Shown: positions 1-9,214, counted from the stretch's first letter. The stretch is DNA of 64,000 bases from Candidatus Thiodubiliella endoseptemdiera (GCA_013416635.1 JACCHT010000002.1:372001-436000); one strand, 5' to 3'. The notes: generated by a model from the sequence alone, not told the origin. Translations and numbers: made by a program.

Positions 1-485
1 ATAAAAGGCAAAGTCATCGCCGCACCGGCAGACCCAAAATTACCCCAGCCACCATAAATACCCTGTGCTACGCCCGTTTGTTTGGCGGGAAACCACTCAG
101 AAATCAGGCGAATACCCACCACAAAACCCGCACCAATAAAGCCCGATAAAAAGCGTAATAATGCCAATTGTTCATAAGTTTGCATCCAACTAAACGCAAT
201 GGAAACTAAACCGCCTAAAATTAAAATGCTAGAAAACATAATCTTAGGCCCGAACTTATCCACCAACATTCCCACCACAATCCTAGCTGGAATTGTCATT
301 GCCACATTCAAAATTAATAAAACTTTGGCTTGTTGTTCGGTGAGTGATAACGCCTCACGAATAAACGGCATCATCGGCCCAAGACTGAGCCACACCACAA
401 AGGTCATAAAAAAAGCAAACCAAGTTAGATGTAAAATCCGATACTTGCCTTTAAATGAAAATAGCGTTAATTTATCTTGCATCAT
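1..485 (-). CDS. Nitrate/nitrite MFS transporter (NarK/NasA family), 3' end beyond window
   Basis: The first ~161 residues of a major-facilitator protein are visible; the rest lies left of the window. The N-terminus MMQDKLTLFSFKGKYRIL leads into hydrophobic membrane helices, and the glycine-rich stretch GIYGGWGNFGSAGAA resembles the nitrate signature of NarK/NasA transporters. The family moves nitrate or nitrite across the inner membrane. It lies 39 bp downstream of nirB on the same strand, so the two probably form one operon for nitrate/nitrite import and reduction. Two adjacent ATGs exist (485 and 482); the first is used here. Only a weak ribosome-binding site (GGATAATAAG) is seen. Family call is fairly secure; substrate direction is not. 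Confidence 0.85.
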   Translation of the reverse strand, partial: MMQDKLTLFSFKGKYRILHLTWFAFFMTFVVWLSLGPMMPFIREALSLTEQQAKVLLILNVAMTIPARIVVGMLVDKFGPKIMFSSILILGGLVSIAFSWMQTYEQLALLRFLSGFIGAGFVVGIRLISEWFPAKQTGVAQGIYGGWGNFGSAGAAMTLPF

Positions 486-524
486 CTTATTATCCCTATT
501 GCCCTATTATTCTTGCTGCGTCCT

Positions 525-2902
525 TTACGCCGATTGCCTATGGTCAGTCGTTACCCACGGATTTTTAACCGTCTTAGGCAACGCATCCGCCCATTTTTTA
601 ATCTGCTCAGGTGTGTCTAATTGCGATTGGATATAATCCAAACCCACGCGTTCCTCAAAATGCATCACCCGCTCAAGATAATTCGCCTCAATACGATACA
701 ATTGCACAAACGCCTTCAAATATTCCACCACATCCGCTTCCTTTTCAAAAAAACGGTCTTTCAAACACGCTTTAGTGCGAATACCACACGCACCTGCCAC
801 ATGAATTTCATAACCCTTTTCCGTGCAAATAACGCCGAAATCTTTAATCGTCGATTCCGCACAATTGCGTGGACAACCACTCACACCCATTTTAAATTTA
901 TGCGGCATAAAGTGCGACCAAACCGCATCCTCCATCTTCACCGACAAACCCATTGAATCCTGCGTACCCATCATACAATGCTCAGTGCCAACGCAAGATT
1001 TACAAGTTCTAGTCGCCTTACCATACGCATAACCCGACGCCATACCCGCCGCCGCAATCTCATCCCACATATCATTTAGATTCTCCTTAGGAATACCGAG
1101 TAAATCAATGCGTTGCCCACCCGTTACCTTAACCGTTGGCACCTCATATTTAACCGCAATCTCTGCCAATGATTTGAGCTCTGCCGGCGTGGTCAAACCA
1201 CCCTGCATTTGAGGCACAATAGAATAAGTACCATCTCGTTGCTTATTGGCGTGCATTTTTTCATTATGCGGTCGCTCCGCATCATTATGCACATACGACG
1301 CATTAAATTGCGAGGATAAATAATAATTAATTGCCGCACCACAAGCATCACAAGCACCAGTGAAATCCATTGCCAAACGCACTTCGTCAATGCTTTTAAC
1401 CGTATCAAGCGCTCTAATATAATGTCGCACCTCCTCCGTTGAATGCGTACTACAATCACAAAGCGTGTCCTTGGTCACCAATTCTGCCCCCGACACAAAA
1501 CTGAATATTTGCTTAGCCACCGACTCACAACCGCCACAACCTGTGGCACAGCCCGTCTCCTCTTGCACCGCTTTAAACGAATCACAACCCCCTACAACAG
1601 CAGAGACAATATCGCCCTTAGTAACCCCCATACAACCACAAACCTGCTCATCATCTGCCATTTTTTCAACACCACCTGCCCCTGCACTGGCTGCATCAAC
1701 ACCAATATCGCCAAACAACAAAGTTTTACGCATATCGGTAATATCCGTTTGTTTTTTAATCAAATCAAAATAAAACAACCCATCGGTAGAATCGCCAAAC
1801 AATACCGCACCAACCAATTTATTACCCCGAATAGACAATCGTTTGCGTGTATTTAACGCATGATCTTTAGAACACATCACCTCATCATCTGCATTCGCAA
1901 ATTCACCCGCCGAAAACACATCCACCCCAGAAATCTTTAACTTAGTTGAAATATCCGACCCCGTATATATATGATGCGACACCTCACACACCTGCTCAGC
2001 ACAAACACGCGCCTGCTCAAACAACGGTGCCACCAAACCATACGACATACCACGGTGCTTAATACACTCGCCAACCGAATAAATCGCAGGGTCAGAAGTC
2101 ATCATCGTATCATTCACAACAATCCCCCGATTCGTTTGCAAACCAACCTCACTCGCCAACGCATCATTCGGCACAATACCCACCGACATCACCACCATAT
2201 CAGTTGCCATCGTTGACCCATCCTCAAATTCTATTGACTCCACTTTACCACTGCCTTTAATATGAGTGGTAATCGCACCCAATTTAAAACAATATTTTTC
2301 TCCTCCAATACCTTCTGCAACAAGTCACCTGACGACGAATCTAACTGCATATTCATAATAGAATTCATATTACCAATCACCGTTACCTCAAAGCCCAATT
2401 CATTCAGTCCATTCGCCGCTTCCAGCCCCAATAAACCCGTGCCAATCACAGCCACTTTTTTACCCTTCGCCGCATTCTCCTGCATATATTCAACATCATA
2501 AATGTCTCTAAACGAAACCACACCCTCCAACTCCTTACCTGGTAACGGCAAAATAAACGGCGTCGAACCCGTACACAATACAAGACGGTTATAATCCAAG
2601 GCACTACACTCACCCTCATCATTTTGAACCGTCACACTTTTACCCTTCCTATCAATCGCCGTTACCGTGCAACCCGGTTTAAAAGTAATATTATTTGTCG
2701 CAAAATAATCCTCATTATGCGTCTTAATTTCATCAAAAGTTTTCTCCCCCGATAAAACTGGCGATAACATAATGCGGTTATACGGCAACACCGTCTCCGC
2801 ACCAATAATCGTGATTTGATACATCGTCGGATCAATCTTCAACATCTCATCCACCACCTTCATTGCACTCATTCCCGAACCTACTACCACCAATTTTTTC
2901 AT
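525..2902 (-). CDS. nirB: Nitrite reductase [NAD(P)H] large subunit NirB, one frameshift
   Basis: Cytoplasmic siroheme nitrite reductase, nitrite to ammonium. The first ~205 residues form an FAD/NAD(P)-binding oxidoreductase domain (LVVVGSGMSAMKV near the N-terminus, VIGTGLLGLEAANGL further on). A BFD-like [2Fe-2S] domain follows (CGCMGVTKGDIVSAV). The C-terminal half is a nitrite/sulfite reductase domain whose siroheme/4Fe-4S cysteines are visible as CVGTEHC and GCPRNCAE. Reading frame is lost near 2283-2289: one A appears missing from the run that would give KNIVLKLGAITTHIKG. Without it the protein would be about 790 residues, normal for NirB. No NirD follows; the transporter gene comes next. 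A ribosome-binding site AGGAAAG lies just before the ATG, and a palindromic element ends 14 bp upstream of the gene. Confidence 0.9.
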
Positions 2903-2916
2903 TTTTCTTTCCTATT

Positions 2917-3077
2917 GAGACCTTTGCATAAATATGAATAATCATCAAAACGCCATCTTTCATCAAATTACAAACTTTTTAAAAACACCCTTAGCCCTGC
3001 TAGGAGTGGATTTAAAAAATTTCCAATTTAATAAAATCTGTCATTTTGCTAATCATCCCTATTTATGCAAAGGTCTC
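2917..3077. mobile_element. 161-bp palindromic MITE-like element, copy 1
   Basis: Ends are the perfect 18-bp inverted repeat GAGACCTTTGCATAAATA. The whole element is an imperfect palindrome centred on TAGC-CCT-GCTA at its exact midpoint. It is flanked by the 5-bp direct repeat CTATT, the mark of transposition. It has no transposase gene. It lies between nirB and its upstream DNA, so it may have separated nirB from its original promoter. Confidence 0.9.
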
Positions 3078-3097
3078 CTATTGTTAAATAATAAAAA

Positions 3098-3142
3098 AAG
3101 CCAGTTAAAAAATCGTCATGACAACAATCTTCTAACTGGCTT
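3098..3142. other. Inverted repeat, possible stem-loop/terminator
   Basis: AAGCCAGTTA at 3098-3107 pairs with TAACTGGCTT at 3133-3142 across a 25-nt loop. An A-run precedes it. It lies in the non-coding stretch between two palindromic elements. It could be a terminator for minus-strand transcription or the end of an older mobile element; nothing decides between these. Confidence 0.4.
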
Positions 3143-3287
3143 CAATACCTTGTTAATTCACCTCACTACCTTTGAGCTGATTAAAAAAAAACGCTTATTC
3201 GGTCCTCAAAAAAAATGAAACCAAATAAACGCCAATGTTTGTTTTACTACCCATCGTTGGATAGTCATAAATCTATTATACCTTATC

Positions 3288-3326
3288 AAACCTTTGCGTA
3301 ATTATGATTGATTAGCAAAAATTGAC
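3288..3326. repeat. Decayed end of the palindromic element
   Basis: The stretch AACCTTTGCGTAATTATG followed by ATTGATTAGCAAAA matches the first ~39 bases of the 161-bp element with several substitutions. No matching second end is seen nearby, so this is probably a relic of an old copy. Immediately after it, 3322-3344 is a perfect 10-bp inverted repeat (TTGACAAGGT / ACCTTGTCAA, loop TCG). Confidence 0.5.
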
Positions 3327-3346
3327 AAGGTTCGACCTTGTCAAGA

Positions 3347-3380
3347 TAAAAAAATCCACCTCATTTAGACGGGATTTTTA
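3347..3380. terminator. Candidate bidirectional Rho-independent terminator
   Basis: AAAAATCC and GGATTTTT form a stem across a loop of about 15 nt, with A-rich and T-rich flanks on either side, so it could act on both strands. It lies ~45 bp downstream of the stop of the decayed FG-GAP-type reading frame on the minus strand, which fits a terminator for that former gene. Confidence 0.45.
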
Positions 3381-3421
3381 TATTTTCAATGATGTCGTTA
3401 TCCAGTCTAGAAACGAATAAT

Positions 3422-3885
3422 TCATCGCTTTGCGCTGCTACTCGTGAGTGTATTATTGGTATTATCTCCTTGAAAATCAATGGCATGAGCGATGGTAGTA
3501 TCTTGGTTTGTTGTTAAGTCCGAGACCTTTGCATAAATAGGGATGATTAGCAAAATGACAGATTTTATTAAATTGGAAATTTTTTAAATCCACTCCTAGC
3601 AGGGCTAAGGGTGTTTTTAAAAAGTTTGTAATTTGATGAAAGATGGCGTTTTGATGATTATTCATATTTATGCAAAGGTCTCAGTCCGTTAAATTAATGG
3701 CTGCACCATCAGTTTTTCCAAATATTACATAAGGTTTACCTGCATTCGTTTTATCACTTACTTTGTCCTTTGGCTGTGCAATTTATTTATTGCATATTCT
3801 TCCCTTCCTTCAAGTTTTTAATTTTTTTTGGGTTTTTAGATAAATCAATATGAATAGGGTCACTATCTGAACTGCCATTTAATAA
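3422..3885 (-). pseudogene. Remnant of a large FG-GAP/RTX-like repeat protein, interrupted by a MITE
   Basis: With the element at 3522-3682 and one copy of its AGTCC target duplication removed, the minus strand reads continuously through GKPYVIFGKTDGAAINLTD and TTNQDTTIAHAIDFQGDN. This resembles the repeats of FG-GAP (integrin-alpha-like) or haemolysin-type surface proteins (a pattern like G-x-YVIFGK-x-DG-x-A...DL). A stop lies at 3422-3424. Upstream (to ~3885) the frame VILSILLNGSSDSDPIHIDL is recognisable but is separated by frameshifts and an in-frame stop. No start codon or full domain survives. It is most likely the 3' scrap of a toxin/adhesin-like gene; the family call is tentative. Confidence 0.5.
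3522..3682. mobile_element. 161-bp palindromic MITE-like element, copy 2
   Basis: Perfect 18-bp terminal inverted repeats, opposite orientation to copy 1, with 5-bp target duplication AGTCC on both sides. It interrupts the decayed FG-GAP-like reading frame, which reads in frame once the element and one AGTCC are removed. Confidence 0.9.
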
Positions 3886-3903
3886 TATTGATAAAATAAC
3901 CTT

Positions 3904-4365
3904 ATGGATAAAATAAGAATTCAAAAAAATGACTTTGATATAGGTACCGAAGTTGCTCTCGCTAAAAATAATGACAGTAACATTGGTGCTACTGTCAGTT
4001 TTGTTGGTTTTGTGCGTGATTTAGAAAATACACTTATTAAAAAAATGACACTTGAGCATTACCCAAAGATGACTGAAAAAGCCCTTTCATCCATTGTCAA
4101 TCAAGCACATGAGCGTTGGGAATTAGGTAATATCACTGTCATTCACCGTATTGGCGACCTGTGTTCCAACGAACAAATTGTCTTGGTAATTACCAACAGC
4201 AAACATCGAAAATCTGCTTTCGAATCTTGCGAATTTATCATGGACTACCTAAAAACCCAAGCACCTTTCTGGAAAAAAGAATACACTAAAAATAAAAGCA
4301 TGTGGGTCAGTGTTAAGGACAGTGATAACAAACAAAAAGATCGCTGGACCCGTTCAACACCATAA
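3904..4365 (+). CDS. moaE: Molybdopterin synthase catalytic subunit MoaE
   Basis: A 153-residue protein of normal MoaE length. MoaE is the large subunit of molybdopterin synthase; it transfers sulfur from the MoaD thiocarboxylate to cyclic pyranopterin monophosphate. Family features seen are the N-terminal GATVSFVGFVRD and C-terminal APFWKKEYTK followed by a WV motif, the region that carries the conserved catalytic lysines. It starts a set of Moco genes all on the plus strand, but palindromic elements separate it from both neighbours, so it probably has its own transcript. No strong promoter was seen in the AT-rich 5' sequence, which overlaps the relic reading frame on the other strand. Confidence 0.93.
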   Translation: MDKIRIQKNDFDIGTEVALAKNNDSNIGATVSFVGFVRDLENTLIKKMTLEHYPKMTEKALSSIVNQAHERWELGNITVIHRIGDLCSNEQIVLVITNSKHRKSAFESCEFIMDYLKTQAPFWKKEYTKNKSMWVSVKDSDNKQKDRWTRSTP

Positions 4366-4383
4366 AATTTTACTAAATAATAT

Positions 4384-4544
4384 GAGACCTTTGCATAAAT
4401 AGGGATGATTAGCAAAATGACAGATTTTATTAAATTGGAAATTTTTTAAATCCACTCCTAGCAGGGCTAAGGGTGTTTTTAAAAAGTTTGTAATTTGATG
4501 AAAGATGGCGTTTTGATGATTATTCATATTTATGCAAAGGTCTC
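4384..4544. mobile_element. 161-bp palindromic MITE-like element, copy 3
   Basis: Perfect 18-bp terminal inverted repeats with 5-bp target duplication AATAT on each side. It starts 18 bp after the moaE stop codon. Confidence 0.92.
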
Positions 4545-4661
4545 AATATGCGTAAAATCAGGGCTTAAATTATGCCAAGTGAATTTTTGATTGAAGAATT
4601 TAGAATGTCGCTAGTGATTATATTAGTACCAGTTTTGTTAATGCTTTGCACACTTATGTTA

Positions 4662-4691
4662 TTGTCAAATATGTGGGCTATGTGATACAAT
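4662..4691 (+). promoter_or_regulatory. Candidate sigma-70 promoter for moeA-moaC
   Basis: TTGTCA (4662-4667) and TACAAT (4686-4691) are separated by 18 bp and lie 38 bp upstream of the moeA start. Both hexamers match the consensus at five of six positions. The call rests on sequence alone. Confidence 0.55.
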
Positions 4692-4729
4692 CAATAGAAT
4701 AACTTAATTATAAACCGACTAAATCTATT

Positions 4730-5983
4730 ATGAATAATCAACAAGTTGATTGCGACTGTGATACAGTGCCACAACCCTTACTCTCTGTTGACAAAGCCTT
4801 AGAAATCTTAACAAGTTCTATTAAAGTTACTAATGACACTCAATTAATAGCACTTGATGATGCTTTAGGCAGGGTTTTAGCGACGGATATTTGTTCGGAT
4901 ATTGCAGTGCCAGGATTTGATAATTCAGCAATGGATGGTTATGCAATTCATCTGCAAGAAGAGCAGATTAATACATCAGGTGGGTTTGTATTTGAAATTA
5001 CTGACCGCATTGCCGCAGGAAATATGGGCAATACACTCTTACCTGGCTGTGCAGCACGGATTTTTACAGGGGCACCGACACCGAAAGGGGCAAATACGGT
5101 GATGGCACAGGAAGAATGTGAGTTGATTGATGATAGCACTAAGATTGAAATTTATCGACCAATTGCATTAAATGAAAATATTCGTCCATTGGGAAATGAT
5201 ATTCAATTAGGCGATATGATTTTGCCAAAAGGTAAGCAACTAAAGCCGCAGGATATTGCATTGGCTGCGTCTGTGGGTGTGGGAGAGTTAAAAGTATTTA
5301 AACAAATTAAAGTTGGGATTTTTTTTACAGGAGATGAGTTGATTGAGCCTGGGAATACTTTAAAGCAAGGGAAAATTTTTAATTCTAATCGTTACTCTTT
5401 GGTGGCAATGCTGAATAAACTTGGCTGTGAGGTCATTAATCTTGGTAATATTAAAGATTCATTTGATGCGACTTGTGATGCGTTGAAAAGATTACAATCG
5501 AAGTGTGATTTAATTATAACCACGGGAGGCGTATCAGTTGGTGAAGAAGACTATGTGAAGCCCGCAGTGGAAAAATTGGGTAAATTAGATTTATGGCGAA
5601 TTAAAGTAAAACCAGGAAAACCGTTGGCTTTTGGGCATATTGATAATACTGCATTTATTGGATTACCAGGCAATCCTGTGTCAGCAATGGTAACTTTTTT
5701 CTTATTTGTCCAGCCTTTTATTAAAAAAATGCAGGGAATAAATTCATATCAAAATCAAGCGATGCAAGTGCAATGTGGTTTTGATTGGCACCGACCGAGA
5801 CCACGACGCGAGTTTGTCAGAGTCCGATTAAATCATTCAACAGTACCTATTTCCGCTGAACTTTATTCCAAGCAAGGTTCGGATGTTTTAAGTTCGATGG
5901 TTTGGGCGGATGGTCTGATTGAAGTGCCAGAAGATAGTGCTTTTTCACAAGGTAAAATACTTAATTATTATTCATTGACTTAA
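4730..5983 (+). CDS. moeA: Molybdopterin molybdenumtransferase MoeA
   Basis: A 417-residue protein, full length for MoeA, which inserts molybdate into adenylated molybdopterin. Visible family motifs are [10 protein letters not shown] in the N-terminal part, FTGDEL and FNSNRYSL in the middle, the MPT-binding [13 protein letters not shown], and [14 protein letters not shown] cysteine-rich N-terminus (VDCDCD) precedes the first domain. moaC starts 5 bp after its stop, so the two are almost certainly co-transcribed from the promoter just upstream. The gene is intact, with no frameshift. Confidence 0.95.
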   Translation: MNNQQVDCDCDTVPQPLLSVDKALEILTSSIKVTNDTQLIALDDALGRVLATDICSDIAVPGFDNSAMDGYAIHLQEEQINTSGGFVFEITDRIAAGNMGNTLLPGCAARIFTGAPTPKGANTVMAQEECELIDDSTKIEIYRPIALNENIRPLGNDIQLGDMILPKGKQLKPQDIALAASVGVGELKVFKQIKVGIFFTGDELIEPGNTLKQGKIFNSNRYSLVAMLNKLGCEVINLGNIKDSFDATCDALKRLQSKCDLIITTGGVSVGEEDYVKPAVEKLGKLDLWRIKVKPGKPLAFGHIDNTAFIGLPGNPVSAMVTFFLFVQPFIKKMQGINSYQNQAMQVQCGFDWHRPRPRREFVRVRLNHSTVPISAELYSKQGSDVLSSMVWADGLIEVPEDSAFSQGKILNYYSLT

Positions 5984-5988
5984 AAAAT

Positions 5989-6468
5989 ATGAACAAACTA
6001 ACCCATATTAACGACAAAGGGAATGTGCAAATGGTAGATGTGTCAGACAAGGAAATTACCACGCGGACTGCCAAAGCAAAATCTGTGGTGCTGATGCAGC
6101 CATCCACTTTAGAGTTGATTACTTCTGGGCAGCATAAAAAAGGCGATGTATTGGCAGTGGCGCGCATTGCAGGAATTCAAGCGGCAAAAAAATGTGCGGA
6201 TTTGATTCCACTCTGCCACCCTCTTATGCTTACCAAAGTGGGAGTGGAATTGACTGCAAATATCGAAAAATCAAGTATTGAAATTGTTGCCACTACAAAA
6301 CTTGATGGTAAAACAGGCGTAGAAATGGAAGCACTGACAGCAGTAAGCGTTGCAGCGCTCACAATTTACGATATGTGCAAGGCGGTTGACCGTGGAATGG
6401 TGATTAACCAAATTCAGGTACTGGAAAAATCAGGTGGCAAGTCTGGAAATTGGAAAGTATTTGATTGA
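5989..6468 (+). CDS. moaC: Cyclic pyranopterin monophosphate synthase MoaC
   Basis: 159 residues, the usual MoaC length. MoaC works with MoaA in the first step of Moco synthesis, converting the cyclohydropterin intermediate to cPMP. The motif [16 protein letters not shown] and the [16 protein letters not shown] segment are diagnostic. It lies 5 bp after moeA. Its last codons are unusual: the stop TGA is made from the last T of a target duplication plus the first GA of a palindromic element. Before insertion the frame would have ended in TAA at the same codon, so the protein is unchanged. Confidence 0.95.
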   Translation: MNKLTHINDKGNVQMVDVSDKEITTRTAKAKSVVLMQPSTLELITSGQHKKGDVLAVARIAGIQAAKKCADLIPLCHPLMLTKVGVELTANIEKSSIEIVATTKLDGKTGVEMEALTAVSVAALTIYDMCKAVDRGMVINQIQVLEKSGGKSGNWKVFD

Positions 6469-6627
6469 GACCTTTGCATAAATAGGGATGATTAGCAAAA
6501 TGACAGATTTTATTAAATTGGAAATTTTTTAAATCCACTCCTAGCAGGGCTAAGGGTGTTTTTAAAAAGTTTGTAATTTGATGAAAGATGGCGTTTTGAT
6601 GATTATTCATATTTATGCAAAGGTCTC
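6467..6627. mobile_element. 161-bp palindromic MITE-like element, copy 4
   Basis: Perfect 18-bp terminal inverted repeats with target duplication TGATT. The first two bases of the element form part of the moaC stop codon. Confidence 0.93.
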
Positions 6628-6659
6628 TGATTAAAATTTTATCAACAAAAATCTAATCT

Positions 6660-7768
6660 ATGCGCCCTATTAGTAGTCAACAAATAACCGCTGTCATCTT
6701 GGCAGGAGGTCGCTCTAGTCGTATGAATACTCAGGATAAAGGGTTGATTCAACTCAATCAAAAGCCCTTAATCCAGTATGTAATTGAAGCTATTGAAAAT
6801 GAAGTGAGCAATATCTTAATCAATGCCAATCGCAATCAAGAAATCTATCAAAAGTTTGTAAAAAACCCAGTTATTAAAGACAATACCACAGATTTTCAAG
6901 GACCTCTAGCAGGTCTTGCCAAAGCCATGGAAATTGTTACAACACCTTATATATTAATGTTACCCTGCGATTGCCCAATGATTGGTACAGCATTATTGAC
7001 TACTTTAAAAGACCAACTAATAGAACAAAATGCGCAAATTTGTGTGGCTCACGATGGTGAACGATTACAACCTACTTTTGCCTTATTAAAAACTAACTTA
7101 CTTGAAAGTTTGCTGACTTATCTAGCTGCTGGTGATAGAAAAATAAGTTTATGGTATCATCAACATCAACTCTCCATTGCTGATTTGTCTCAATATCAAG
7201 ATTTTTTCCTTAACCTCAACACGCCACAAGATTACGCTCTTTTAACCAAAAAAATATCTGTTGAAAATGTGCCAATACTCGGTTTTTCCGCCTTTGGTGG
7301 CACCGAAAAAACTACTCTAATCATTCAACTAATTACCTATTTAAAACAAAAAAACATTCGTCTCGCTTATCTCAAACATAATCACCATAATTTTGAAATA
7401 AACCATCAAGGAAAAGAGAGTTATGAATATTATCATGCAGGAGCCGACCAAGTATTAACCAGCTCTAGAAACAAATTTTCCCCAATTAATCGCTGTAAAA
7501 ACAAGAATTAGGCTTATTTGATTTACTCAACCAATTAAACCTAGTGCAACTGGATCTTGTTTTGATTGAAGGCTTTAAAAAAGAAAATTTCCCTAAAATA
7601 GAACTACAAAGAAAAGCCCTTAATCACCCCAATATTTTTGAAAATGACGACAATATCATCGCCTTTGCTAGTGATGAAATTTTCACTAAATGTGACAGAG
7701 TACCATTAGATATTAATAATATTGAACAAATTGGTGATTTTATTTTGGCATATATCGCACAACCTTAA
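6660..7768 (+). CDS. mobAB: MobA-MobB fusion: molybdenum cofactor guanylyltransferase / P-loop GTPase, one frameshift
   Basis: Residues ~1-195 are MobA: AVILAGGRSSRMNTQDKGL is the nucleotidyltransferase signature, and MLPCDCPMIG follows. MobA links GMP to molybdopterin. From ~200 a MobB-like domain follows (ILGFSAFGGTEKTTLIIQL, YLKHNHHNFEI, and after the frameshift VLIEGFKKENFPKIEL). The frame breaks in the A-run at 7497-7501; one extra A would join the halves into a protein of about 369 residues. The MobB Walker A reads GGTEKTT where the family has GGTGKTT, so the loop carries glutamate instead of glycine. The MobB half may therefore be weak or inactive even if the frameshift is a sequencing error. 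Confidence 0.85.
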
Positions 7769-7794
7769 AGTTTGCTAAAAATCGGATATATTTA

Positions 7795-7955
7795 GAGACC
7801 TTTGCATAAATATGAATAATCATCAAAACGCCATCTTTCATCAAATTACAAACTTTTTAAAAACACCCTTAGCCCTGCTAGGAGTGGATTTAAAAAATTT
7901 CCAATTTAATAAAATCTGTCATTTTGCTAATCATCCCTATTTATGCAAAGGTCTC
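7795..7955. mobile_element. 161-bp palindromic MITE-like element, copy 5
   Basis: Perfect 18-bp terminal inverted repeats, same orientation as copy 1. Flanks are ATTTA on the left and TATTA on the right, so no perfect target duplication remains. Confidence 0.9.
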
Positions 7956-8118
7956 TATTAAACAATTAGCGCAACTTATGCCAAAACTTTGTTTTATGGG
8001 TTTTTTACGCAGTTAATTCTGTGTCGTTATAGATAAATTTACAAATCTGTAGGTTTAATACACTTTACCATTCTTTCTCAAGGGTTGCATAAGTAGGATT
8101 AGAGGCAACACAGAACAC

Positions 8119-8127
8119 TGGTATAAT
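8119..8127 (+). promoter_or_regulatory. Candidate extended -10 promoter for moaA
   Basis: TGGTATAAT is an extended -10 element (TGn plus a perfect TATAAT) 44 bp upstream of the moaA start. No good -35 hexamer lies at the right distance, as expected for this class. The rest of 7956-8171 shows no other recognisable feature. Confidence 0.5.
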
Positions 8128-8171
8128 GATTACCATAGGAAGGCATTATTTTATTTTCGGGTACAAATAAA

Positions 8172-9167
8172 TTGACAACATTAATTGACCCATTTTCAAG
8201 AAAAATAAACTATTTGCGTATTTCCGTTACCGATCATTGCAATTATCGTTGTTTTTATTGTCGAGACGAATTTCACAACAACCGCACCACACGATCCAAA
8301 GTATTGAGTCTTGAAGAAATTGCACGAATTGCTCGACTTTTTAGCGAACTAGGGGTTTCAAAAGTTCGTCTCACAGGTGGCGAGCCACTCATTCGTAAAA
8401 ATATTTTATCCTTAGTTGAAATGCTGGGAAAAATTCCAAATATTAACGATATACCGCTATCAACCAATGCGCATTTATTAAAACAACATGCGCAAGAATT
8501 ACAGCATTTGGGCGTTAATCGGGTTAATATTTCCATAGACTCCTTGCAAGAAAAACGCTTTTCTGACATTACCCGTGGCGGTGATTTAAGTAAAGTAATC
8601 AAGGGTATTGATGCCGCAATTATGGCAGGAATGCACCCAATAAAACTTAATATGGTGGTTATGCAAGATACTAATGCAGATGAAATTGAAGCAATGCTTG
8701 ATTTTGCCATTGATAGAGAAATTGACATTCGTTTCATTGAAACTATGCCCATTGGAACCAGTGGTATTGAAGCATCAAGACAACATATTAGCCAAGCGGA
8801 TATTTTAGCTAGAGTAGAGGCACACCTAAAGCAAGACTTGCAAAAAATACAATTACACGACACTGATGGACCTGCTCATAATTATCAAATTATCAACTCA
8901 AAATCAAGAGTTGGAGTTATTTCTGCTGTATCGGATAACTTTTGTACCACTTGTAATCGTGTGCGTTTAACGGCAAAAGGTCAATTAATTTTATGTTTAG
9001 GGCAAGAAAACTCCGTTTCTTTGCGAGATGCTATTCGTGCCCATAAAACTGACGATGAAATCAAGCAAATTATTATTAATGCCATTGGTAAAAAACCGGA
9101 AAAACACGAGTTTAATACTAATATTAATAATATTGAACTACGCCAAATGGTGGAAATTGGCGGATAA
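8172..9167 (+). CDS. moaA: GTP 3',8-cyclase MoaA (radical SAM)
   Basis: 331 residues, typical for MoaA, which opens Moco synthesis by rearranging GTP with S-adenosylmethionine radical chemistry. The N-terminal 4Fe-4S motif is CNYRCFYC; the second cluster is CTTCNRVRLTAKGQLILC near the C-terminus; the protein ends in the Gly-Gly tail typical of MoaA. RLTGGEPL is the radical SAM GGE motif. The start is placed at a TTG because MTTLIDPF matches the usual N-terminus. No ATG or GTG lies upstream in frame before a stop, and the AGGAAGG ribosome-binding sequence at 8138-8144 is 27 bp away, too far to be ideal. Translation may be weak, or an upstream ATG may have been lost. Confidence 0.94.
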   Translation: MTTLIDPFSRKINYLRISVTDHCNYRCFYCRDEFHNNRTTRSKVLSLEEIARIARLFSELGVSKVRLTGGEPLIRKNILSLVEMLGKIPNINDIPLSTNAHLLKQHAQELQHLGVNRVNISIDSLQEKRFSDITRGGDLSKVIKGIDAAIMAGMHPIKLNMVVMQDTNADEIEAMLDFAIDREIDIRFIETMPIGTSGIEASRQHISQADILARVEAHLKQDLQKIQLHDTDGPAHNYQIINSKSRVGVISAVSDNFCTTCNRVRLTAKGQLILCLGQENSVSLRDAIRAHKTDDEIKQIIINAIGKKPEKHEFNTNINNIELRQMVEIGG

Positions 9168-9196
9168 AAAAATATGAAGATCAAAATAATCGCCCT

Positions 9197-9214
9197 TATT
9201 TACACAAAGACCTC
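9197..9214. repeat. Decayed terminal repeat of the palindromic element
   Basis: TATTTACACAAAGACCTC matches the right-hand 18-bp terminus of the element at 14 of 18 positions and ends 5 bp before an intact copy. It probably marks an old, mostly deleted copy at the same site. Confidence 0.45.

Noticed and set aside
199-636. Plus-strand open frame opposite the nitrate transporter and NirB end
   Set aside because: It is a shadow: the minus strand encodes recognisable protein families here.
2933-3218. A 94-residue frame through element copy 1 into flanking DNA, and similar frames at 9174, 24664 and 28291
   Set aside because: They are the element's own open arm fused to chance flanking codons; no ribosome-binding site and no conserved product.
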